DNA from: Myxococcota bacterium
GTDB lineage: Bacteria; Myxococcota_A; Bradymonadia; UBA7976; UBA1532
Assembly (NCBI GenBank): GCA_023150895.1
Contig: JAKLJY010000048.1
Span: forward strand, 1-57,018
DNA: 57,018 nucleotides
Direction: 5' to 3'
In this document: piece by piece, positions 23,802 to 31,303 of the stretch
How positions within the stretch are numbered: position 1 is the stretch's first letter
How the letters are laid out: each line of letters begins with the position of its first letter
Notes under the pieces: generated by a model
Told to the model about the DNA's origin: nothing
Database searches by the model: none
What the model saw: only the letters and a program-made list of their open reading frames with translations
Made by a program: the position numbers and the translations under genes

Positions 23802-24877
23802 GCGAAGATCGTCGCATCCGGGTCCTGCGGCTCGAGGGCGATCCGCGCGCGCGGGGTCTCGCGCACGGCCGCGAACACGCCGCCGCGATCCGGCATTACA
23901 CCGACGAGCGCGTTCGCCTGGCGGCCGACGGCAGTTGGGCCGGCCGCCCCGCGACGCGCGCGGACGTCCTGGCCCTGGCCGAGGAGATGCTGCCCGCCCA
24001 CCGGACCTACGCCCCGGATCTGTACGAAGAGATGGCCGCGATGGCCGAGGCCGCCGGCATTTCTGCCGCCGAGGCGGTCATCGTCGGTGGCTTCACCGAC
24101 TTCGTCGACGCCGTCCGGGCCCGCGCGCAGGCGGCCGCCGACACACCGCCGGCCAATGCGGCGCTCGAAGCCGAGCAGGACGACTGCACGGCGGTGTTGA
24201 CGCAGGCCCTGCTCGCCCAGACCTGGGACATGCACGACAGCGCCACCGAGCACGTCGTCATGCTGGACGTCGCCGACGCCCTGCCCTGCCTCGTGTTCAC
24301 GACGGTCGGCTGCCTCGCGCAGATCGGCATGAACGCCGCGGGCATCGCCATCGGGATCAACAACCTGGCGGCCACGGACGGGCGCGTCGGGGTGACGTGG
24401 CCGTTCATCGTGCGCAAAGTCCTGCAAAGCCGCACATTGGCCGAAGCGCGGGCGGCCATCGAGCACGCGCCCCTCGCCGGCGGACACAACTACCTCGTCC
24501 TCGACGCGGACGGCCGGGGATTCAACGTCGAGGCCATGCCGACGCACTGTGCGTTCGAAATGCTCGACCGCACGCCCCTCGTCCACGCCAATCACTGCGT
24601 CGTCCCGGAGACGATCCGACGCGAGGCCGCGCGCTCGCCCTCGCTGCTCGAGTCTTCCCATGCGCGACATGCGCGCGCCGTCGAGGTCGCGCAGGGCCCG
24701 CTCGACGTCGAATCGCTGATGGCCTTCACCCGGGACCCGACGATCTGCCGGCGCTCGGAGCCGCCCTACCACGTCGAATCCTCGGGCGCGGTCATCATGC
24801 GACCGCAGACGCGCGAACTGTGGGCGGTCTGGGGCATCCCGGCCGACCACCCCTACGAACGATTCGTCGTCGGCTGA
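23798..24877 (+). CDS. C45-family autoproteolytic Ntn amidohydrolase/acyltransferase
   Basis: 359 residues from the ATG at 23798, coupled by ATGA to the aldehyde dehydrogenase. The N-terminus resembles the penicillin acyltransferase (C45) family: LEGDPRARGLAHGREHA, and EMAAMAEAAGISAAEAVIV. The predicted nucleophile is Cys130 (EQDDCTAVL), the residue exposed when the precursor cuts itself, followed by AQTWDMHD as in other C45 proteins. Family members hydrolyse or form N-acyl amide bonds. In this context it could remove the acyl group from an N-acyl-GABA-type intermediate, the job PuuD does in the glutamylated route. That role is a hypothesis. Confidence 0.85.
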   Translation: MSEDRRIRVLRLEGDPRARGLAHGREHAAAIRHYTDERVRLAADGSWAGRPATRADVLALAEEMLPAHRTYAPDLYEEMAAMAEAAGISAAEAVIVGGFTDFVDAVRARAQAAADTPPANAALEAEQDDCTAVLTQALLAQTWDMHDSATEHVVMLDVADALPCLVFTTVGCLAQIGMNAAGIAIGINNLAATDGRVGVTWPFIVRKVLQSRTLAEARAAIEHAPLAGGHNYLVLDADGRGFNVEAMPTHCAFEMLDRTPLVHANHCVVPETIRREAARSPSLLESSHARHARAVEVAQGPLDVESLMAFTRDPTICRRSEPPYHVESSGAVIMRPQTRELWAVWGIPADHPYERFVVG

Positions 24878-24899
24878 AGCCCCTCGGGTTTCATGCGGA

Positions 24900-24928
24900 T
24901 TTACAGGGGGGGGTCGACTGCCTAGTAT
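24900..24928 (+). promoter_or_regulatory. Sigma70-type promoter of the pot operon
   Basis: TTTACA (24900-24905) and TAGTAT (24923-24928) are separated by exactly 17 bases, within a 93-base gap before potA. Five of six and four of six positions match consensus. Transcription would begin near 24935, giving a leader of about 35 bases that contains the GGAGGAG ribosome site. Confidence 0.6.
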
Positions 24929-24970
24929 CCGACCGTCCCAGCCACGTCGTCCTTTCCGGAGGAGCCCGCA

Positions 24971-26092
24971 TTGGCCGAAGCACCCCACGCCGGTCCGGTG
25001 GTCGAGTTCAAGAACGTCAGCAAGACGTTCGGCACCTACAAGGCCTGCATCGACATTTCTCTCCGGATCGAACGCGGCGAGTTCTTCTCGCTGCTCGGGC
25101 CGTCCGGCTGTGGCAAGACGACGACGCTGCGCCTGATCGCCGGTTTCGAGGAGCCCGACGTCAACGGGGGCGAGATTCGCATCGACGGCGAGTTCGTGAA
25201 CAAGAAGCGCCCCTACGAACGCCAGCTCGGCATGGTGTTTCAGAACTACGCGCTCTTTCCTCACCTGAGCGTCGAGCGCAACATCGCGTTCGGCCTGGAG
25301 ATGCGGGCGACACCGAAGACGGAGGTCCCCGGCCGCGTCGAGCGCGCCATGAAGATGGTCCGGCTCGATCCGGGCCTCTTCGCGCGCCGCAAGCCGGCGC
25401 AGCTCTCCGGCGGGCAGCGGCAGCGGGTGGCCCTCGCGCGGGCGCTGGTGCTCGAACCGCGCATTCTCCTGCTCGACGAGCCCTTAGGGGCGCTCGATCT
25501 CAAGCTGCGCAAAGAGATGCAGCTCGAACTCAAGCACCTCAACAAAGAGCTCGGCATGACGTTCGTTTTCGTCACGCACGACCAGGAAGAAGCGCTGACG
25601 ATGTCCGATCGCATCGCGGTCATGAGCAACTCGCGCATCGCGCAGCTCGGCACCCCGGCGGAGATCTACGAGTGTCCGCGCACGCCCTTCGTGGCGCGGT
25701 TCATCGGCGAGTCCAACTTCTTCGAGGGGCGCTGCCGCGGCCGTACGGCGGCCGGCTGGCAGGTGGACGGCGAGGGCTCGACCTTCGAAATCCCCCACCA
25801 CCCGTCGCTCACCGACGGCGCGGCCGTGCGCATCGCCGTCCGCCCCGAGTGGCTCGACGTCTTCCGCCCGGACGCCGTGCCGGCCGGTGAAAACGCCCTC
25901 CCCGGCACCGTGCGCGAGGTCATCTACCTCGGCGAGACGCTGCACGTCCTCGTCCGCGTCGGCGAGCGCGAAGTCGCCGTCGCCGTTCGCAACGAAGGGC
26001 AGCTCACGCGCCCGCTCACCTTCAAGGCGGGCGATCCCGTCGCCGTGGCCTGGATGCGCGACGACTGCCAGGTGCTGGAGGCGGACGCATGA
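24971..26092 (+). CDS. potA: Spermidine/putrescine ABC transporter ATP-binding protein
   Basis: 373 residues from a TTG at 24971, chosen because GGAGGAG (24958-24964) lies at the right distance and no ATG precedes the conserved start. Walker A is GPSGCGKTT, Q-loop VFQNYALFPH, signature LSGGQRQRVALARA, Walker B RILLLDEPLGALD and H-loop FVTHDQEEAL. A TOBE domain makes up the C-terminal 100 residues (GTVREVIYLGETLHVLVR). This is the ATPase that powers polyamine import with the three following genes. It overlaps potB by ATGA. Weak TTG starts often limit the amount of ATPase, which may be the case here. Confidence 0.93.
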   Translation: MAEAPHAGPVVEFKNVSKTFGTYKACIDISLRIERGEFFSLLGPSGCGKTTTLRLIAGFEEPDVNGGEIRIDGEFVNKKRPYERQLGMVFQNYALFPHLSVERNIAFGLEMRATPKTEVPGRVERAMKMVRLDPGLFARRKPAQLSGGQRQRVALARALVLEPRILLLDEPLGALDLKLRKEMQLELKHLNKELGMTFVFVTHDQEEALTMSDRIAVMSNSRIAQLGTPAEIYECPRTPFVARFIGESNFFEGRCRGRTAAGWQVDGEGSTFEIPHHPSLTDGAAVRIAVRPEWLDVFRPDAVPAGENALPGTVREVIYLGETLHVLVRVGEREVAVAVRNEGQLTRPLTFKAGDPVAVAWMRDDCQVLEADA

Positions 26093-26970
26093 CCGCGCGC
26101 CAGCGGTTCCTGCGCTTCTTCCACGAGCGCCCGCAGCTCAAGGCCTGGGCCCTGCTGGCGCCCGGCCTGACCTGGCTCGTCGTCTTCTTCATCGTCCCGC
26201 TCGTCCTGATGCTCGGCTACAGCTTCATGCCGCGCAACGTCTACGGCGGGGTCGACTTCGGCTTCACGCTGGAGAACTACGGGCGCTTCTTCGACCCGCT
26301 GTACCTGAAGATCGTCCTGAAGACGACGCTGTACGCCCTCGGCTGTACCGCCGTCTGTCTGTTGCTCGGCTTCCCGGTCGCCTATGCGATCGCGCGGGGG
26401 GGTCGATTCCGCAACTTCCTGATTTTCCTGGTGATGCTCCCCTTCTGGACGAGTTTCCTCGTTCGCATGTACGCCATGATGTTCCTCATGCGCGACTCGG
26501 GGCTCATCAACAAGACGCTGATGGACGCCGGGGTCATCGAGACGGGCTTCGAGATGCTGTCGACGCCCTTCGCCGTGCTCACGGGGCTCGTGTTCGGCTT
26601 CCTGCCCTTCATGGTGCTGCCCATCTACGCCTCGCTCGAAAAGCTCGATCACGCGCTGCTGGAGGCCGCCTCGGTCCTCGGTGCGCCGCCCGCCAAGCGT
26701 TTCTTTCGCGTGACGCTGCCGCTGTCGATGCCGGGCGTCGTCGCCGGCTCGCTGCTGGTCTTCATCCCCGCGCTCGGGTCGTTCCTGACGTCCGACGTCC
26801 TCGGCGGCGCCAAGGAGATCCTCGTCGGCAACCTGGTGCAGAACCAGTTCACCTCCGCGCGCGACTGGCCCTTCGGCTCGGCGGCGTCGTTCGTCATGAT
26901 GACGCTCGTGCTCGGCGCAGTGACGCTCTATCTGCGCGTCCGGGACGCCGACGAAGCGATGGGGAAGTGA
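26089..26970 (+). CDS. potB: Polyamine ABC transporter permease, PotB type
   Basis: 293 residues from the ATG at 26089, overlapping potA by four bases. Six membrane helices are visible, the first after LKAWALLAPGLTWLVVFFIV. The EAA loop that contacts the ATPase is EAASVLGAPPAKRFFRVTLP. MLPFWTSFLVRMYAMMFLM is a strongly conserved PotB segment. It would form the inner-membrane channel as a heterodimer with PotC. One base separates its stop from the potC start. Confidence 0.92.
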   Translation: MTARQRFLRFFHERPQLKAWALLAPGLTWLVVFFIVPLVLMLGYSFMPRNVYGGVDFGFTLENYGRFFDPLYLKIVLKTTLYALGCTAVCLLLGFPVAYAIARGGRFRNFLIFLVMLPFWTSFLVRMYAMMFLMRDSGLINKTLMDAGVIETGFEMLSTPFAVLTGLVFGFLPFMVLPIYASLEKLDHALLEAASVLGAPPAKRFFRVTLPLSMPGVVAGSLLVFIPALGSFLTSDVLGGAKEILVGNLVQNQFTSARDWPFGSAASFVMMTLVLGAVTLYLRVRDADEAMGK

Positions 26971-26971
26971 C

Positions 26972-27778
26972 GTGAAGAACCAGCGTCTCCCCTACTGGCT
27001 CACCCTCGGCGTCGCGATCGTCTTCCTCTTCATGCACGCGCCCCTGATGGTGCTCGTGCTGTTCTCCTTCAACGACTCCAAGTTCTCGATGGAGTGGAAG
27101 GGCTTCACGACGAAGTGGTACGAGCGGCTCGCCGAGCGTCAGGACATCCTCGACGGCCTGTACTCGAGCCTGACGGTGGGCCTCGCGTCGACGGTCATCG
27201 CCACCGTGCTCGGCACCCTCATGGCGCTCGCCCTCGCGCGGCACGAGTTCCGGGGCCGCCGCGCGATGGAGGCGCTGCTCTACGTCCCCATCGTCACGCC
27301 CGAGATCGTCGTGGGCATCTCGCTCCTGATTCTCTTCATGGCGGCCCACTTCCCCCTGGGTCTCGGCTCCATCACCGTGGCACACGTCGCGTTCAACATC
27401 TCGTTCGTGGCCGTCGTGGTGCACGCCCGTCTGCAGGGCATGGACCGCAACCTCGAGGAGGCGGCGATGATCCTCGGCGCGGACGAGATCACCGCGTTCT
27501 TCCGGGTGACCGTCCCGCAGCTCTGGCCGGGCATCCTGTCCGGTGCCATGCTGGCCTTCACCATGTCCTTCGATGACTACGTCATCACCAGCTTCGTGGC
27601 GGGCACGGACGCCGCGACCCTGCCCATGGTGGTCTACACCATGGTCAAGAAGAACATCGAACCCTCCGTCAACGCGATCAGCACCGTGGTTCTGATCGCG
27701 ACGACGATCCTCATCTTCGTGGCCGACCGTGCCGGTCGGGAGAAACCGTTGACGGCCGAAAAGGCCCCCGTCGAGTAG
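26972..27778 (+). CDS. potC: Polyamine ABC transporter permease, PotC type
   Basis: 268 residues from a GTG at 26972. The sequence SFNDSKFSMEWKGFTTKWYE after the first helix is a PotC hallmark, as is VPIVTPEIVVGISLL. The EAA loop is EEAAMILGADEITAFFRVTV, and SFDDYVITSFVAG is also conserved in PotC proteins. Six helices in total. It pairs with PotB. The stop TAG is part of the AGGAGG ribosome site of potD, so translation is tightly linked. Confidence 0.93.
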   Translation: MKNQRLPYWLTLGVAIVFLFMHAPLMVLVLFSFNDSKFSMEWKGFTTKWYERLAERQDILDGLYSSLTVGLASTVIATVLGTLMALALARHEFRGRRAMEALLYVPIVTPEIVVGISLLILFMAAHFPLGLGSITVAHVAFNISFVAVVVHARLQGMDRNLEEAAMILGADEITAFFRVTVPQLWPGILSGAMLAFTMSFDDYVITSFVAGTDAATLPMVVYTMVKKNIEPSVNAISTVVLIATTILIFVADRAGREKPLTAEKAPVE

Positions 27779-27786
27779 GAGGCGAA

Positions 27787-29013
27787 GTGAAGCGCAAAGA
27801 CGCCGATCGTGAGTTCCGCGGATTCCTGGAGGGCCGGGTCGACCGCCGTGATTTCGTCCGCAGGCTCCTGGCCGCCGGCGCGTCGGTGACCTCGGTCGCC
27901 GCGCTGCTCGAGGCTTGCAGCGGGGGCAGCAAGGAGCCCCCGAAGCCCGCCGCGACACCGTCCGCCGCGCCCACGCAGGCGGCCTCCGCGGCGGCCACGC
28001 AGGCAGCCTCCGCGGCCCCGTCCTCGGCCCCCGCGCCCGCGTCGCTCTCCGATCTGCCCGAGATCGAGAAAGAGCTCCACATCGCCAACTGGAGCGATTA
28101 CATCGCGGAAGACACCGTCTCGAAGTTCGAGAAGGAGTCGGGCATCAAGGTCAAGTACTCCACGTACGAGTCCAACGAAGAGATGATGTCGAAGCTGCAG
28201 GTCGGTCAGGCCGGCTACGACATCGTGGTGCCCACCGGCTACATCGTCACGGTTCTCGCGGCGCAGAAACTGCTGTTCCCGCTGCGCAAACAGTACCTGC
28301 CCAACTTCAAGAACGTGGCCGGCCTCTTCGTCAACCCCGAGTTCGACCCGGACAATGCCATGGGCGTGCCCTGGCAGTGGGGCACGACGGGCATCGCGTA
28401 CCGCAGCGACAAGGTCAACCCGCCGCCGGACTCCTGGGGTGTGTTCCTCGACGCCAAGTACAAGGGCAAGATGACGCAGATGGACGACCTGCGGGACACC
28501 GTCGGCGCCTGGCTCAAATTCCGGGGCAAGTCGCTGAACTCGACGGACGCCGCCGATCTCGAGCAGGCCAAGAAGGACGCCATCGCGGCGAAGGCCAACC
28601 TCAAGGCCTACGTCTCGGCCCCGGTCAAGGGTCAGCTCGTCGCCGGCGACGTGTGGATTGCGCAGCTCTGGAACGGCGACACGGCGCAGGCCAAGGTCGA
28701 AGAAGCCAAGATCGAGTACGTCCTGCCCAAGGAAGGCGCGGGCATCTGGACGGACTCCCTCGTCATCCCGGCCAACGCGCCCCACAAGCGGGCGGCGCAT
28801 GAGTTCATGAACTTCATCCTGCGGCCGGAGATCGCCGCGGGGATCTCGGAGTTCACCGGGTACGGCACCCCCGTACAGCCGGCCATGGCGCTGATGAAGA
28901 ACCCCGTCCCCTATCCCTCCGATGAGGAGCGCAAGCGTCTGGAGTACCAGAAGGACCTCGGCGCCGCGGCCCAGGCCTGGGACAAACTCTGGACGGAGAT
29001 CAAGTCGGCCTGA
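27787..29013 (+). CDS. potD: Spermidine/putrescine-binding lipoprotein, PotD type, with Tat-like signal
   Basis: 408 residues from a GTG at 27787 behind TAGGAGG. The N-terminus has a twin-arginine motif (DRRDFVRRLLAAG) and a lipobox-like LLEAC (Cys about 40), so it may be exported folded and then lipidated. A Pro/Ala/Thr linker (about 45-82) includes a 24-base tandem repeat. The mature domain starts at ELHIANWSDYIAEDT, as in PotD, and contains STYESNEEMMSKL, YDIVVPTGY, GVPWQWGTTGIAY and WTDSLVIPANAPHK. Such proteins bind spermidine or putrescine with acidic and aromatic residues. Gene order ABCD matches classic pot operons. Confidence 0.92.
   Translation: MKRKDADREFRGFLEGRVDRRDFVRRLLAAGASVTSVAALLEACSGGSKEPPKPAATPSAAPTQAASAAATQAASAAPSSAPAPASLSDLPEIEKELHIANWSDYIAEDTVSKFEKESGIKVKYSTYESNEEMMSKLQVGQAGYDIVVPTGYIVTVLAAQKLLFPLRKQYLPNFKNVAGLFVNPEFDPDNAMGVPWQWGTTGIAYRSDKVNPPPDSWGVFLDAKYKGKMTQMDDLRDTVGAWLKFRGKSLNSTDAADLEQAKKDAIAAKANLKAYVSAPVKGQLVAGDVWIAQLWNGDTAQAKVEEAKIEYVLPKEGAGIWTDSLVIPANAPHKRAAHEFMNFILRPEIAAGISEFTGYGTPVQPAMALMKNPVPYPSDEERKRLEYQKDLGAAAQAWDKLWTEIKSA
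27973..28020 (+). repeat. Two 24-bp tandem repeats in PotD linker
   Basis: Units 27973-27996 and 27997-28020 both begin ACGCAGGC and share GCCTCCGCGG; they encode TQAASAAA and TQAASAAP in the linker between lipid anchor and binding domain. Length variation here would be harmless to the fold. Confidence 0.8.
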
Positions 29014-29016
29014 CCC

Positions 29017-31284
29017 ATGGCCACCGCTTCGGAGTACGTCATCACCGAGGTGCACGGCGGTCCGGCCGTCGACGAGGCCTACGCCGTGCTCGACGCCTGG
29101 TTCGGCGTGCGCGGCGAGCTCGAGCGGCGGTGCGTCATCGACGCCTGGCTCGCCGCCCCCGAGGGTCGGGTTCAGGGGGCGGTCTGCACGCGCTATCACC
29201 TGCTGACCGCCCGCGCCCCCGACGGTTCTCTGGCGGCCGTGCGGGACTGTCACGTGGCGGTGGACACCGCACGGCGCCTCAGCGTGGTCTACTTCGCCCA
29301 TGCCTTCGTCGCCCCCGCGCACCGCCGCACGGGCCTCGCCGGCCGCCTGCGGGACGTCCCCATCGCGCTCGCCCGGGCCGATCTCGCGGATCTCGGCGTG
29401 CCGGACGCCGCCCTCCTCGCCGGGGTGGAGCAAGAGCCCATCGACGCGGACGCGCCGGATACTCTGATCCGCCTCATCGCTTACGGCCGAGCGGGTTTCC
29501 GCGCCATCGACCCCCGCTGCCTGCCCCACGCACAGGCGGACTTCAGCGATCCGGCGACCCGCGGTGACCGTCCCGTGCGGCCGCTGCCGCTGCTCGCCGT
29601 CGTGCGCCACGTCGGGCACGAAGACGCCCCGACGCTGCCCGTCGCCCTGGCGCGGGCCTATACCGAGCATCTCTTCGGCATCTTCGCCAGCCATTGCCGG
29701 CCCGAAGAACTCGTCGCCCCCCGCCGACATGCGCTCGAGAGCCTCGCGCGGTGCGGTCTGTCGCAGGTGCCGTTGCTCCCGCTGCCGCGCGACGCCGACG
29801 ACACGGCCGCCATGGCCCCCCTGCGCGTCGAGCGGTTTCTGAGTCATTTCCCCCCGCACTTTCGCACCACCACCGTATCAGGAGCCCCCACGGTGAGCCC
29901 TCCCCTCATCCCCGGCGAGCCCGAGCGCGCGCGAATCGTCACTGCGTCCGTGCCGGGTCCGGCCTCCGAGGCGCTGCGCGTCCGCCACGGGCGCCATCAG
30001 GACGCCCGCTCGATGCATCTCTACCAGGACGCGAAGCGGAGCCTGGGCAACTACCTGGTCGACGCCGACGGCAATACGCTGCTCGATCTGTACGGACACA
30101 TCGCCGCGCTGCCCCTGGGGTACAACCACCCGGCGCTGCTCGACGCGTGGCGTTCCGGGCGCTTCGACTGGTGTGCCGGGTATCGACCGGCCCTGGGCGT
30201 GGCCCCCCCCGTCGAGTGGGTCGACCTCGTCGAACACACGCTGATGCGCATCGCACCGAAGGGACACACCCGCGTTTTCGCGGTCACCTCCGGCGCCGAG
30301 GCCGTCGAGAATGCGATCAAGGCCGCCTTCATCGCCCGGGCGAACCGCACGCGGGGCGGCGCCGCCGACGACGCCGAGCGCGCCGCAGCGATGCTCAATC
30401 ATCAGACCCGAGCCAACGGGATGAAGATCCTGTCGTTCGAGGGCGCCTTCCACGGGCGGTCGCTCGGGGCCCTGTCGGCGACGCGCAGCAAGGTCGTGCA
30501 CAAGCTCGACTTCCCGGCCTTCGACTGGCCCGTGCTGCCCTTCCCGGCCAACCGGTTCCCGCTCGAGGACCACACCGACGAGAATCGGGCGCTCGAGGCG
30601 GACATCCTGGCCCGGGTCGAGGCGATCCTGGCCACCCAGGACGTCGCCGCGGTCATCATCGAACCCATTCAAGGCGAGGGCGGCGACCGCCACGCCAGCG
30701 CGGCGTTCTTCCACGGTCTGCGCCGCCTGACGCTCCAGTATGGCACCGCGTTCATCGTGGACGAGGTGCAGACGGGCGGCGGCGCAACGGGTCGGTTCTG
30801 GGCGCACGAGGCCTGGGAGCTCCCCGAGCCGCCCGATCTCGTCACGTTCTCCAAGAAAATGCAGATCGGTGGGTATTACAGCCGCGAGGCGTTCTACCCG
30901 GCGGAGCCGTACCGCATCTTCAATACATGGCTCGGCGATCCGCTGCGGGCCGCGCAGCTCGAGGTCATCGTCGAGGTCATGGAGCGCGACGGCCTGCTCG
31001 ACGTGGTGCAGGCCACGGGCGAGCACCTGCGAGACGGCCTGCGCGCGCTCGCGGCGCGGCATCCGGGGCAGGTCGAGGCCGTCCGCGGGCTCGGCACGTT
31101 CTGCGCGTTCGACTGCAAAGACACCGCCACGCGCGACCGTCTCCTGACCGCCGTCCGGCAGCTCGGCCTGGAGATGGGCGGCTCGGGCGACCGTTCGGTG
31201 CGCTTCCGGCCGGCGCTCATTCTCGGCCCCCGCCACGTCGACGAGGCGATGGAGCTGCTTTCGCGGGGCTTCGCGAAGATCTGA
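29017..31284 (+). CDS. Fusion: GNAT-like domain + eukaryotic-type GABA/lysine aminotransferase
   Basis: 755 residues from the ATG at 29017, 3 bases after potD. Residues 1-285 are a GNAT-like domain: YFAHAFVAPAHRRTGLAGRL matches acetyl-CoA motif A (R-x-x-G-x-A), followed by a second half (AYGRAGFRAIDPRCLPH, PLPLLAVVRHVGHED, VPLLPLP). Residues 293-755 are a class III aminotransferase with features of mitochondrial GABA transaminase and lysine 6-transaminase: GNYLVDADGNTLLDLYGHIA, EPIQGEGGDRHA, VDEVQTGGGATGRFWAHE, PLP lysine in VTFSKKMQIGGYY (Lys613/614), YRIFNTWLGD and GDRSVRFRP. The Fe-S cysteines of the animal enzyme are missing. It probably belongs to the pot transcript. The chain could acetylate and transaminate related substrates. 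Confidence 0.88.
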   Translation: MATASEYVITEVHGGPAVDEAYAVLDAWFGVRGELERRCVIDAWLAAPEGRVQGAVCTRYHLLTARAPDGSLAAVRDCHVAVDTARRLSVVYFAHAFVAPAHRRTGLAGRLRDVPIALARADLADLGVPDAALLAGVEQEPIDADAPDTLIRLIAYGRAGFRAIDPRCLPHAQADFSDPATRGDRPVRPLPLLAVVRHVGHEDAPTLPVALARAYTEHLFGIFASHCRPEELVAPRRHALESLARCGLSQVPLLPLPRDADDTAAMAPLRVERFLSHFPPHFRTTTVSGAPTVSPPLIPGEPERARIVTASVPGPASEALRVRHGRHQDARSMHLYQDAKRSLGNYLVDADGNTLLDLYGHIAALPLGYNHPALLDAWRSGRFDWCAGYRPALGVAPPVEWVDLVEHTLMRIAPKGHTRVFAVTSGAEAVENAIKAAFIARANRTRGGAADDAERAAAMLNHQTRANGMKILSFEGAFHGRSLGALSATRSKVVHKLDFPAFDWPVLPFPANRFPLEDHTDENRALEADILARVEAILATQDVAAVIIEPIQGEGGDRHASAAFFHGLRRLTLQYGTAFIVDEVQTGGGATGRFWAHEAWELPEPPDLVTFSKKMQIGGYYSREAFYPAEPYRIFNTWLGDPLRAAQLEVIVEVMERDGLLDVVQATGEHLRDGLRALAARHPGQVEAVRGLGTFCAFDCKDTATRDRLLTAVRQLGLEMGGSGDRSVRFRPALILGPRHVDEAMELLSRGFAKI
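29880..29895 (+). promoter_or_regulatory. Internal Shine-Dalgarno plus GTG at the domain boundary of the fusion
   Basis: AGGAG at 29880-29884 precedes an in-frame GTG at 29893-29895, at a normal spacing of about 8 bases. Starting there gives a 463-residue protein beginning MSPPLIPGEPERARIV, the normal length and N-terminus of a free-standing GABA aminotransferase. It may allow the aminotransferase to be made alone as well as fused. Confidence 0.45.
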
Positions 31285-31303
31285 TTCGCCGGCCCGTGGG
31301 TGC

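Noticed and set aside
27634-29859. 741-codon minus-strand frame opposite potD and the fusion
   Set aside because: Overlaps conserved PotC, PotD and the GNAT domain; no motif of its own.
31285-31303. Bidirectional terminator between the fusion gene and the convergent GNAT homologue
   Set aside because: Only 19 bases with no hairpin and U-run; any termination signal must lie inside coding sequence.
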